From: Favolaschia claudopus
Lineage: Eukaryota > Basidiomycota > Agaricomycetes > Agaricales > Mycenaceae
NCBI GenBank assembly: GCA_037176885.1
Contig: JAWWNJ010000100.1
Coordinates: 868,001-932,000 of the forward strand
Direction: 5' to 3'
Length of the DNA stretch: 64,000 bases
Part shown: positions 48,161-58,343 of the stretch, piece by piece
Numbering within the stretch: the stretch's first letter is position 1
Layout of the letters: each line of letters opens with the position of its first letter
Translations under genes and position numbers: made by a program
Notes under the pieces: model-generated
The model's input: only the letters and a program-made list of their open reading frames with translations
Database searches by the model: none
What the model was told of the DNA's origin: nothing

Positions 48161-49505
48161 ATGTATTCTCAACAACAATATTCAATTCATCAATTCTCTC
48201 TGGCTGCACCACACTCCGGGGCCCCGTCCCTGATGATCCCAGCACCATCCCAGCAAGCTGGCGACTCCCATCAACGATACTCCAGTGCCCATCAACCCAG
48301 CCTCGTTGGCCGACCTATACACTTTACGGTTGGCCAGTTTGCCGGAAGGACAATCCGTGCGAAGCTCGAGGAGCTGCAAGCTGCAGCCTTCGGTCGCAAG
48401 TGAGTGCACCTTACCGGCAATTTTATTTACCTCCAAGAACCGTTGCTTGTATCAGATACGCCAAGGTGGACCGGAGGCCACTGGACCCACCACCAGGTGA
48501 ATGTTTCCTCGCTCCTTTCGAGGAGTCGTTCGTCTCATTTCTTCAATCAGTTGCCTGGCTCCGGCTGTATGAGGTCTACAATGCTGGAACGGATACAGAA
48601 AGAGAGGTCGAGATAGAGTACGAGTAAGTTGCAACCATTTACAGGCCGCAATCCAAATGAATCAATTTTACAGTGAAGTAAAACCGCTCGGTCTTATGTG
48701 CACGGTCGACCTTATTCATGTTTCTGGGCCAGACTCACCCCCAATCTCTCCGACGAGCGCCGGCGGTTACGCTACCTCATCTTATTCACCTCAGAGTCCA
48801 GGGCCATACAGCTTTGGCTCGTCCCCGATATCCCCCAATCAGACATCGGTCGCTCATTTTTCTGGGACTGGATCGCCTGGGACAGAATACGGCTCTACAG
48901 AAAATTCTTTGAAAGCAACTCATGCATTGGCTGGTACCACGTTTGTTTCCGTGGACAGTATTCCATGGAAAGGTCGAACGTGTCTGTTATTCACTTTTGC
49001 GGTCAGTCATCTCCCCGTGCCTCTGCCGTTTGCGAAGCTAAACTCCTGGTCAGGATCTCGCCGTAAAGACAGAAGGATATTTCGTTCTACAGTACGTATA
49101 CTCTCAGCGCTGATGAAGTCTAGACGCCAGGATAATGACTGTTCCTGCAGATATCGCTTCTTTGACCTGTTCTCCAAGACTGATGGCCATGCCGACCAAT
49201 TCATACAAGCTGAATGCCGAGGAGCCAAGTTCCGAATATATTCTTCCAAGGAGGTCCCGCCTCTGGGAAAGTCCACCGAATTGACTAAGGTGAGTTCGCT
49301 CACTACATTGCAGTGCGCACCTACTTCACTCATAAGTGACTTGCAGCACCTTGGGCGCTACGGTGTGCGCGTAAATGTGCGCGAAACGGAGCGGAAACGC
49401 AAGAAGAAGGAACCGACTCCCAGCACGGGCCTCCCTGGACCATACACGACGCGCAGGGTAGAGGACAGAGCGTATTCGGACGGTTCGGACGAATATGAAG
49501 ACTGA
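48161..49505 (+). CDS. Velvet-domain transcription regulator, 338 aa
   Basis: Fungal developmental and secondary-metabolism regulator that dimerises with other velvet proteins and binds DNA in the nucleus. Seven exons (48161-48399, 48456-48496, 48551-48623, 48674-49001, 49054-49091, 49151-49289, 49347-49505) sum to 1017 nt. Velvet landmarks: GRTIRAKLEELQAAAFGRKY, AKVDRRPLDPPP, LRLYEVYNAGTDTE, GLMCTVDLIHV, LAGTTFVSV, TFADLAVKTEGYFVLQYRFF, IQAECRGAKFRIYSSKEVP and TELTKHLGRYGVRVNVRETE, followed by a basic RKRKKK tail that could be a nuclear signal. A Ser/Pro/Gly/Tyr-rich loop of ~60 residues interrupts the domain after VDLIHV. The N-terminus is Gln/Ser-rich. I cannot say whether it is a VelB, VelC or VosA orthologue. 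Confidence 0.9.
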
Positions 49506-49880
49506 CGATGGGCTCGATATTCCATATCGCACACACGATGATACATACCTACAACATATCTTTTAGCATCTCGCATACCATAGTCGCATTAGCATCTCAT
49601 GACAATGTCCTGTAATAGGTTTAATTTTTTGCAATATCTCGTCCTTCGCGTGAGTGGTCGCTGGATGTTCGTCGGCCAAGGAAACATCAAACTGAGCTAA
49701 GCTGAGACCTCAGCCTGAGAGTGCAGAAAACCCGGTAGTTGGCGCGACACACGAGAAGCTGGGGCATTTTTGTCGTATTCGGAATTCTAGATCTCGGATG
49801 CGACAGATTGTTCTTGATTCAAAGGCAGAATATTGTTCATCTGAAGAGCATTTACGTGCTTGTACTACATGGGAATTTAA
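49506..49880. other. Convergent 3' gap between velvet and SOD genes
   Basis: About 375 bp holding the 3' UTRs of two convergent genes. Nothing else recognised. Confidence 0.5.
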
Positions 49881-50937
49881 TCATTTGGCGACTTCTGCTA
49901 GACGCTTTTCAGCTTCTTTGAAATTGATAACGTTCCAGATAGCATTGAGATACTGCGGAGAGCCTTTAATGTCACTGCTGTAGAGCAATCAAAGTATGAT
50001 ACTCACATCGGGCTTGACGTTCTTGTACTGGTTGGTGGATTAGCAGATAGCATTTTAGTACCAGGATAGATGCCGCAGCGAAGCAAGACGTACTTGGAGA
50101 TAGAACGCCTGGCGATATAATTCAGCAATGACGAAAGATGAGAAGCTGAAGCGGAAGAAACATACATGTTCCCAGATGTCAACGCCGATTATGGGTGTGT
50201 GAGCTATGTTCAGATTCATTCAATGTATCAAGATGACGCGAAGGGTCACGCACTAGTTAACGGATCTTGGTTGGCGGTGGTCACGATTTCGAGCTTCTTG
50301 GTTGCAGCATTGTAACCCTGGTCGTGACGTATGAACACAAGAAAGATAAAACGCAAAGAAACCACATACGACCCATCCCCATCCACTACCCTGAATGGCG
50401 GCAGTTTTGGCGTTGAAGGTCTTCTTGAACTCCTCGACCGAGCCAAAGTCGCGCTCGATGGCAGACTTCAGAGGACCATTGTCAAGCTTACCTCCGTCAT
50501 GGGCCGCAGGAGCAAGGTTCTTCCAGAACAGAGAGTGGTTAATGTGGCCTGCGAATTCGATTCGACGTCATATCCTTCGTCAAAAGCTTTTCTCGTGTCA
50601 CCTACCTCCGCCATTGAATTTCAATGCAGCCTGGAGAGTAATTTGCTCCTTGACGGAGGTAGATTTGGCGTAGGCTTCCTCTGCGGCGTTGAGCCCAGTC
50701 ACATAGGTCTGGTGGTGCTTCTTGTGGTGCAGAGTCATGATTTCCTCGGAAATATAAGGCTCCAAGGCCTATATTTTGCTGAGAAAACGCGTGTAGAGGC
50801 TATGGAAAACAGCGAAGACGTACGTTGTATGGGTAAGGCAGGTCAGGCAGAGTGTGCACGGACGCAGAAGATCCTGCTGCCAGGAAAGTGCGGGCCATGG
50901 CGGGCCTTCGAAGGGCACGGGTCGCAACGGAGAACAT
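49881..50937 (-). CDS. Superoxide dismutase, Fe/Mn family, mitochondrial
   Basis: Converts superoxide to hydrogen peroxide and oxygen in the mitochondrial matrix. The N-terminus is a likely presequence rich in Arg and Ala ([19 protein letters not shown]), and the mature part starts at [18 protein letters not shown]. Metal ligands are visible in [27 protein letters not shown], and the signature DIWEHAFYLQYKN with its Asp and His. QGSGWGWV and [20 protein letters not shown] are also typical. The gene has several short introns, one splitting GGG|HINH, and ends RLAEVAK. It is complete and apparently functional. Mn rather than Fe is inferred from eukaryotic mitochondrial relatives. Confidence 0.93.
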
Positions 50938-51878
50938 GGTGGAAGAGACGAGAGTTGCGACGGAATAGATGACCTCAACTCTTGACGTTGTTCGGCTTTA
51001 TTCGGCACTCTTGAGCCTCCGTCGGACGTATCGGACTTCAAGCAACTTGCAGACAACCAACGTCTTACTCATGTTTCTTGGGAGCGTTCAGTCCTTCTGC
51101 GGCCAAGATCATACCCTCAATTTACACCAATCAGAAACTCCTCTTCAGCAGCTTGAATGCTTGCCATTTTCTCTTTCAAAATCTCTGCAAGCCTGCCGTA
51201 CTTCACAACGCATAACGCACCGCAAGAACGACGACTTCATGTGTTGCTGCTGCTTGCAGGGGCTGTTTACAAGAGGCTATATGCTGCCGTGCATTCCGAT
51301 GGCATATCTAAGTACTTGCTATCTGTGCCGCCAGGCTGTACTCTTGGCTGGTCATCTCGGCTGCCGCACCAGAAACAGGGTGTACTTATGAGCAGACAGT
51401 GGGCACTGGGGAGTTAGCATCTGCTCAGCTGTGCTACTATCTGTCGATGGACCGTGATACTCATTCCGAACAACCTCTTGTGCCTCTCCCGTTTGATCAT
51501 CCCATGTACATCTTACTTAGCTTTGACTTAGCTTGATCTAAAATTTTCTAAACATCGAGCAAGGTGTAGGGTTGCGATAACTATTGAGATCGCAGGGCAA
51601 GACGCAGCGGTCCTTTGGCCCGCATCAGTCGAACTCTCTCAGAGAAAGAGAAAAGAATGGAGAGGTTCGGGCACAGAAATAGAAAGAGGCTGTCACCCTC
51701 GAATATAATCGTCTTCGGTAAGATTATGATTACCCATCTCATCTTATGTTCAACAGCTGTGCAGCGGGCTTCTGTGGCCTGCTAACGACAGTCTCCTCAC
51801 ACGACCACCGCCGCGCACGACGTCGATAGTTAAATACCATAGCGATTCCTTTTCCTCCCCACTAGCGATTCTCAAATC
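50938..51878. other. Bidirectional upstream region of SOD and X2
   Basis: No gene supported. Includes promoters of the divergent SOD and X2 loci. The sequence upstream of X2 is not similar to that upstream of X1. Confidence 0.45.
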
Positions 51879-52616
51879 ATGAACACTATGGGCCGCTGGA
51901 CACAATGGAATGAGGTGCGTTCAGTTGTGGTCCACAATAAACCGCGGCGCAGGAACACTCAATCGACCCTACTTGACTAGGACTCGACGCGTCTCCCGGA
52001 AGGCGTCACGCGCATTGGGTACGACGCTGACACCGCCCGCTACTCATTTTGCGATCGCGAAGGCAATCTTTACCTGGGACCGCCACACGAAGATTATGGC
52101 TCGCTAACTCTGGTCGGGAAGACCAGCCACCAACTGAGCGCTACAGACGATCGGCCTCAGGCATTTTCGCCCTGTAAGCGAGGCAATGGCCATACCGCCA
52201 TTTAACTTGACATCGAGCTGAACAACCATCCCCAGACGATGATTTCACCGTCGAAATATGATTTCACCGTCGAAATTCAGGTGTCCCCTCAAGGGTCGAC
52301 CTTCCACGACATCCTCCCCTCACACCTTATCGTCTCTCCTTCTTCAGCGGACAGCACACTTTCCTCCCCCACGGCTGCCTCACGTCTCCGCGGCGCCGTA
52401 CAGCGTAGCACTGCGTTACCCTCCATGGCCAACGTAGTGAATAGCGTCCGGCGCTCGACAACGATGCTGCGAAGAAATCGTGCCAAAGATAACGAGAAGA
52501 GCGACTTATTGCGCAGTCCGTCGCAAGCGTCGTCGACGACATTGGCGCGGTCGAATAGTTCAAGCACTACGATCGCGTCGTCTGTAATGGAGGAAAAGAT
52601 CAAGATCGTTGATTGA
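51879..52616 (+). pseudogene. X2, paralogue of X1 broken by a 19-bp tandem duplication
   Basis: Exon layout matches X1: a short first exon (51879-51914, MNTMGRWTQWNE), a 193-nt second exon (51981-52173) and a third exon from 52236. Conserved text includes DSTRLPEGVTRIGYDADTAR, LYLGPPHEDYGSLTLVGKT, LPSMANVVNSVRRS and SVMEEKIKIVD at the end. In exon 3 a 19-bp unit (core GATTTCACCGTCGAAAT) is repeated in tandem at 52241-52278. It shifts the frame so the spliced message meets TGA at 52259-52261. Without one copy the three exons sum to 591 nt in frame, equal to X1 within one codon. So the gene was intact until recently. Confidence 0.75.
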
Positions 52617-53101
52617 TCTGCGGCTCAAGGTACAGGCATATGCATTCGAATATTATATCGTGGAATCGGAACGACTCGCAAGGGAGGAAGGGAGCTGTTG
52701 ATTAGCAAAGGCGTGGTTATTCAAGTCTGTTGTTCAAGTTCGAACCTTTTTGTATACTGGGAACGAATGAAAAAATCTGTTGTTTTCATGACCTTGCCTG
52801 AAAGGATGGAAGTCTGAGGGGAAACTACTGTCTGCTGTCGCAGAGTCACACAGAAGTACGAATCAGCAGAAAGTCGTCGCGCTCGATGCAGCGTTGAAAG
52901 ACGAGGAATGCTGAAATAATTCGGGTCGAATTGTAGTGAAATTCTGGCGTCAACCACTATAAACCTGTACCAACTGACTCGGAATAATGACGAGGTACTG
53001 CAGACGGCGAGGAACACGGCAACTTAGACTGCAACTTAGACTGTTATGGTACCATGGAAACCTGAGAGAAGACTAAAAGGCAGAAGACGTGCACATTCAT
53101 A
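52617..53101. other. Gap between X2 and the decayed membrane-protein gene
   Basis: About 485 bp; nothing recognised on either strand. Confidence 0.45.
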
Positions 53102-54832
53102 CTATGGACTTGCTGGCAGAAACTCCTTGACGCTTCCCGGAGTCATCAGCTCTCTGTCGCCCACCAAACTCTCTGGCTCGGCAAATGCATACCTGCCACC
53201 CGCACTCCTCAAGGGCCCGAACCTCAATTGCAACCCTCCTTGCTTCATCTTAATCCACCTCCGCAACTCAACCCTGTCCGCGAGCGCATCCAATTCCGGG
53301 TTCCTCGTCGCCACTAGAAAATCGCCAAACTTGCCACCAGCGCCAAATCCGTTACTCCGCAGCGCAGCGGTGCCAACCAAGTCCGCCAGCAGGGCAAGTC
53401 CTATACCAAGACCGTAGATAAGCCACAGTCTTCCTTTATTGTACACGAAATGCGGCGAGATGTCGGAGAAGGTACAGTCAGTCGCGCTGGCTGTTTGCAG
53501 ATTGAGCGTGATTATCGAGAGCACCGTGTCGCTGAGAAATTTCTCGACGTTTGCGGCCATCGATATGCTCCAGACGACGTTCCCCGCTGTAAGGTTTGAT
53601 GCGTCGGTATCAATGAGAAGCTGTGGCGTTGCGAGCTTAGGCGGCTGGAAGTCCAGGCCGACGCCAGCTGGCTGAGCGTTGAGGACGGTGATGTTCCCGA
53701 GAATGAACGAGTAAATGCCATGAGCGATAAGATGATAGTTGGTGGTCACTGTCGTGTTGGCCGCTACCTATCCCGCCGGCGAGACGATTTGCGACGCTCG
53801 TTCGCCCCGCACGAGGTTAGATATCTTGACAGATGAGACTGAGCCAATAAAATCGTACTGTAACTCGTATGTCGAGTTGTACGCGATACAGGTGATGCTT
53901 GGAGCCTGGATCTCCGCTGCGCGGGTTGAACCCGGCGAGGTCGACAAAGGACATTTGGAAGTCCCAGATCGCGAAGCCAGCGAGCGGAGCAGACGAGTCG
54001 AATGTACGACTGGCGAATGCTGTACCCGAGGAAAGAGCGGGTGCGAGCTGTGTGTTTGGCGTGCACGAAAAGGACGGAGCCACGAGCGTCAAGGTGTAGG
54101 AGCAGTTGGCGGTGCAAATTGACTTCGGTGGTAATGCAGTCCCTGCAAGGACTGTGGCCCCAATTGTCCGGGTGGCGATGGTCGATGCTTGGATACCAAG
54201 AACAACGGTGTGGTCATCCTCCGCTATTCAGAGCGTCAGCGATATGCATCAAAGCAAACCACATAACGCAACTGAAGTAAGATTCCTGGTAAAACACATG
54301 GTTGGTAAAATCAAAGCTGGGAACCGAGCACGACGCGTTTGTGATTGTGACAGATGTATCGATCGTCAATGTTCCCGGGGCAAATGTCGTGATAAGTTTA
54401 AATGCTCGAGCGAGAACGGCGAAGAAGACTACTGTCGCCCCGGGGCCGGACCGCCAAAAGCTCGGCGATGCGAACCATCCCGATGGGCTCTTCGGGATCG
54501 ACCAGAGGGCGTTAAGGGCGGCGACTGAGAAGCTGCGTTGTTGGACCATTTTCCATACAAGCTGCAGATAACGTTGAATGACTGCAGATATAAAGAAAAC
54601 CACCGCACCTGCAAAAACGCTGCCCTACACTGAGTGTAAGCGCCGATGACACGACCACTGCGAAGGCCGTTCCAATGGCCGATGCACCAGCTTGCGAATG
54701 GACCGCAAAAGATGATGTGCTCCCCGAGCTGGGCCGGCCATCTAGAGACTGGTAGAACGCATGGTGTCCAGCAGCAAGAGCGAAGGCGGCAACCCAGGCT
54801 AAGAGAATCTTGAGGAGCGGGGAACGCCTCAA
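53102..54832 (-). pseudogene. Decayed membrane-protein gene of an Agaricomycete family
   Basis: Coding-like exons read SPLLKILLAWVAAFALAAGH, then YLQLVWKMVQQRSFSVAALN, PGTLTIDTSVTITNASCSVP, CTANCSYTLTLVAPSFSC, SFVDLAGFNPRSGD, TCIAYNSTYELQYDF, and a C-terminal TM WLIYGLGIGLALLADLVGTA. The order matches an uncharacterised family with N- and C-terminal TM segments around a Cys-containing luminal domain. Three lesions are visible. The expected start codon position is TTG with an in-frame stop just upstream. The frame shifts between FNPRSGD and SITCIAYN (about 53905-53920). An in-frame TAG lies at 53768-53770 between IVSPAG and VAANTTVTTNYH. Unrecognised splicing could rescue one of these but hardly all. 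Confidence 0.6.
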
Positions 54833-55434
54833 GGCTCAGATTTGACTCAAACGACAGCGACTCCGAGTCCCATGACGCTTCTGGGGGCGGATGAGCACAT
54901 TACGGCCAGAAGGCAAGTTGGGACTTGGTTGGGAACCTCCTGGAGTTTCTGAGTGTGGAGATCTCTTGACTCTTGAAATTGAAAATGTCACAAGGAGGAA
55001 CTTCGACCTCGAGCCAGTGTCGAATCCGTCATGGACACCCCCCGAGAGAAAAATAAGGATGGAAGTAGCAACACAGCCTGTACTACCACGAAACACGACT
55101 CGGAAGCAGCAGTCGTCCCGACTCCCGAAGAGCCACTAGGACACGAAAAATTTCAGAAAAGGAAGACCCATAGCATGATTTGCGAGCCAGACTCAAAGGT
55201 ATTGGCATTGGTGGCAAAGCTGCCAGATAATGTGTCTTTGTGGGGGAAGGCAGAATATTCTGAGTTGATTCTGAGTTGAAAGCAAGTTGCAAGCCGGACG
55301 GCGACAAGAGTCCCACGACCCTATTAGTATTTCCTTTCACTGTTAGACGCGTCCGAATATTTCTCAGCACTGTAACCCCGTCCATTCATAAATCAAGCAA
55401 TCCCCAGAATCCACAAGCAGTCTATCTACATCAT
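54833..55434. other. Intergenic, nothing recognised
   Basis: Upstream of the decayed gene and downstream of Y2. No gene supported. Confidence 0.45.
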
Positions 55435-57611
55435 CTACAACTTTGTTCCTATCGGGTTTTCCAATCCGTTTTTAACATTTTTTTTTTGTTTTTCTTTATC
55501 GCACGAACGACTCCCTCCTCCTCCAGCCCCGCCTACTTTCGCCTGAGCGCGAAGCCGTTCGAGCTCGTTCTGAATCTGAGGGTTACGAGAAGAGACGGCG
55601 CCCTCTTGCACGGGTGGAACCACGATGCGCCGAAGCTTACGCGTGGTGGTTTTGTTGGTCGTGTTGCTTGACGCGCCAGATGTGTTCGGGTCAAGGGCAC
55701 CCAGGGCGATGCGACGCCCTCCATTCGCTTTATTCTGTCTAAAGAGTCGAAGAAGCTCGCCCTCTTCCTCGGGCTTCGCATTCTCGTCCTTGCGGGGGGC
55801 GTTTCGGCGCATCTTCACCTGGGCGAACTTGGTGAAGGAGGAGGAACGGCGGGTGGAGTTGCGAGTCTGAGAAGGGTAGACTGAGAGGGTGGTTGTGCGA
55901 GCGTTGCGTCGGGCGAGACGGTCCTTGAGTTCGGAAAGGTAATTACCACCTGTGGATTCGCTGGAGACCTTTGCGTTGCCCGGCGCGCTAGCCTTGGCGT
56001 TGGTGTCGGTCGGAACGTCTGCCCGACGGAAGAATTTGCGAGAAAGGCTTGTCTTCGGGGGAAGAGGAGGAGGTGGTGGTGGCGGTGGGAGTGGAGCGGG
56101 GGCGGGAGCGGGGCCAGGAGCTTGTGTCAAACGATGACTGTATAGGATATGATCGTCGACGTCGGTCTGGGTGGACGCGTCCACCAGCGTACGGTTTGGA
56201 TTCTTGCTGACGTGCTCGACCTCCGGCTCGGTTTGCATCCCAGACTCGGCCGTACTCTTGACCATGATCGCGGAAGGATTGATGTCTGCATGAGCGCCAA
56301 GTGGGTCGGTCTGCATGATCATCTCGCCTTTGCTGACTGCCCTACCCTCTGCATCCTGTTTCGTGATTTCACTGGTACGCTCGTCGTCTGTCTGTGTTGG
56401 CAAGTCCTTCATGAGCCTGATGAACGTGCGAGCTTCTGCTGCTGGACTTACTGAAAAAAATGCCTCTACATCGTACTCGATGACCGCATCGACCTCCGCA
56501 ATGGACTGGGTATTCTCCTGCAGCTCGAAATGAGGCTCCGTCGCAGCTGCCGCTTTCGTTTCCAGAGTCGACGACCCACAGTACGGGCACGAGCCATCGG
56601 TGACAGAGGTGAGGCTCATCGACCGTGTGTTTATCGACCGTTTGAGGCGCGGAATGCGAGAGCGAAAGGGTCGGTTTGCCTTGTTGACGATTTCCGGCGC
56701 AGGTGCAGGTGCGGGCGACTGAGGACGAGGGTTGGGTCCCGCCGAGAGAAGCAACGGCTTGTGACCATTTGGCTTGACCACCGTCGAGAACGCTGCACTA
56801 GACGCTGGGACCCTTTGAGAATCGCTGAAAGCAGAGCTTGATGCGATCGCCGACAACGTCTTGGCAGAGAGCCGAAAAGGGTTGAGGCTGTTGCGTAGGT
56901 ACACATTGACGGGATACGAAGGCGAACGGGCGCAGTCAACGGAACTTTGCGAAGGGATCGCCGGGAGGGACGCAGCCGAGAGACGGAAAGGTTTCAAGTT
57001 CAAACCATCGCGCGAACGAGACGTAACTGAGAGAGGAATAGCGGGAGTTGGTGCTTCCACGTCGTCCTTGTGGGCCTCCGTAGTCAGGGAGCGCGAGCGA
57101 GGGACTTCGGTTCTGCAGCTGAGGACAACCGAAGAGCTGAGCGGGATCGTTGGCCGCAACGCTTTCGAAGGGTTCTCGATTGTGTATCGGCGGGGCTCGG
57201 TGCAGAACGCCGCTGCGATGGGAAGGTTGACTGCAGCGGACGCTAGAAGAGGTGGGGGTGCCGAACCAGACCGTGTAGAGGAGCTGAACGAGTTGGCTCT
57301 GGCCTTGGTAGAGACAGTCGCCGTGGACGAGCGACCGTCCTCGAGCTCTACGACGACGTATTCGGCGGAAATTGCCCCCGACTTCTTCTTCTTGAGCTTG
57401 AAGAACGCGAGAATGCGCTTGGCCTTGCTGGACGGCTTCTTGGATACAATTTGCGCTTCCTGCTCGAGCTTCTGGACGAGAACCAAAGGGCGAAGGGGAG
57501 CGCTCGGCGGAGGTTTCTTGGAGGATATAACTTTCTTCAGCTTGATTATGAATGAACGAATTAGTGCTGGGAGGGAAGAGGATACACGTTGCACACCTTC
57601 TTAGGCAACAT
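55435..57611 (-). CDS. Low-complexity protein Y2 with xQT[D/E] motif array, 706 aa
   Basis: Intact paralogue of Y1. Exon 1 is 57597-57611 (MLPKK), then a 56-nt intron, then one long exon 55435-57540 with no stops. It shares with Y1 the Lys-rich head (KKVISSKKPPPSAPLRP), the FFKLKKKKSGAISAEYVV segment, LSAASLPAIPS repeats, a CPYC pair, the PPPPPPPPLPP run, SRKFFRRADVPTDTNAKAS and LRRIVVPPVQEGAVSSRNPQ. The acidic region has four QT motifs: PTQTD, IMQTD, GMQTE and STQTD. No catalytic domain, TM segment or signal peptide. The composition suggests an intrinsically disordered scaffold. QT[D/E] motifs in such regions are classical dynein light chain LC8 ligands, so multivalent LC8 binding is a reasonable guess. 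Confidence 0.75.
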
Positions 57612-57837
57612 GATTCGGTAATATACGTTTGGATTCTCGATTGAGGTATTGAGGGTGGTATTCGAGTTCAAGAGACGAATGTCGATGAGACTATGACACT
57701 CAGCCACCTCCTCGATCGACGAACGTTGCACCACGGCTCTCTCCGCGAGTTACAGGGGTCCCGCAATTCGAGGATTCCGCCGTAATTCAGAGGTTTGCAG
57801 GTCGGACGACATCCAAGAGACAGCGAGCCGTCGACGA

Positions 57838-58343
57838 CTAGCTCGATACTCTCCCAGCAGGGTTGAAGCGCGGAGTCCGTCCTGCCAGACCAACGCTTGA
57901 ATATATATAGTACTCTTCTTCGTCAATGTTGCAGAAGACGGGCGCATTCAGCCAATTCCAAGGCAAGGCGCCCTCGTAACTGATCAAGTTCGTGCGTTGA
58001 ACCGGCGCCTCAAAAAAATGTTTTCGGACGCCAGGTGCGTACTGGAGCACAATGACTTTGAGTTCCCAGGTCCAGCGGCAGTGCGCGTGAGCACCAGAGA
58101 GTGATATTGTTGCATCGCGGCCGATAGCTTTTCTTTTCTTTCCTTTACTGGGAGACCGCGACGAAGAAGGTACAGAGCAAGTATTTGACGGCAATCATCG
58201 CGCCTGTCAAACCCAGCACTAACCGGGACCCAGCCTCTAACTTGTCGACCGCAACCACTATAATATGAACCGCACCTCTCGCGCGACGTCGACGCCTTGA
58301 CCTCCATCCATGAGTACTGTGGAATTGGCTCCTCGTCGTTCAT
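57838..58343 (-). CDS. Possible small hypothetical protein, exon borders uncertain
   Basis: The 3' part reads convincingly as protein: WTWELKVIVLQYAPGVRKHF, then ALPWNWLNAPVFCNIDEEEY and GLAGRTPRFNPAGRVSS before a stop at 57838. Upstream, a different frame gives a hydrophobic stretch (VLGLTGAMIAVKYLLCTFF) that could be a signal anchor, and an ATG at 58343 begins NDEEPIPQYSWMEVKAS. I could not join the three parts in one frame with confident splice sites. Function unknown. Confidence 0.3.
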
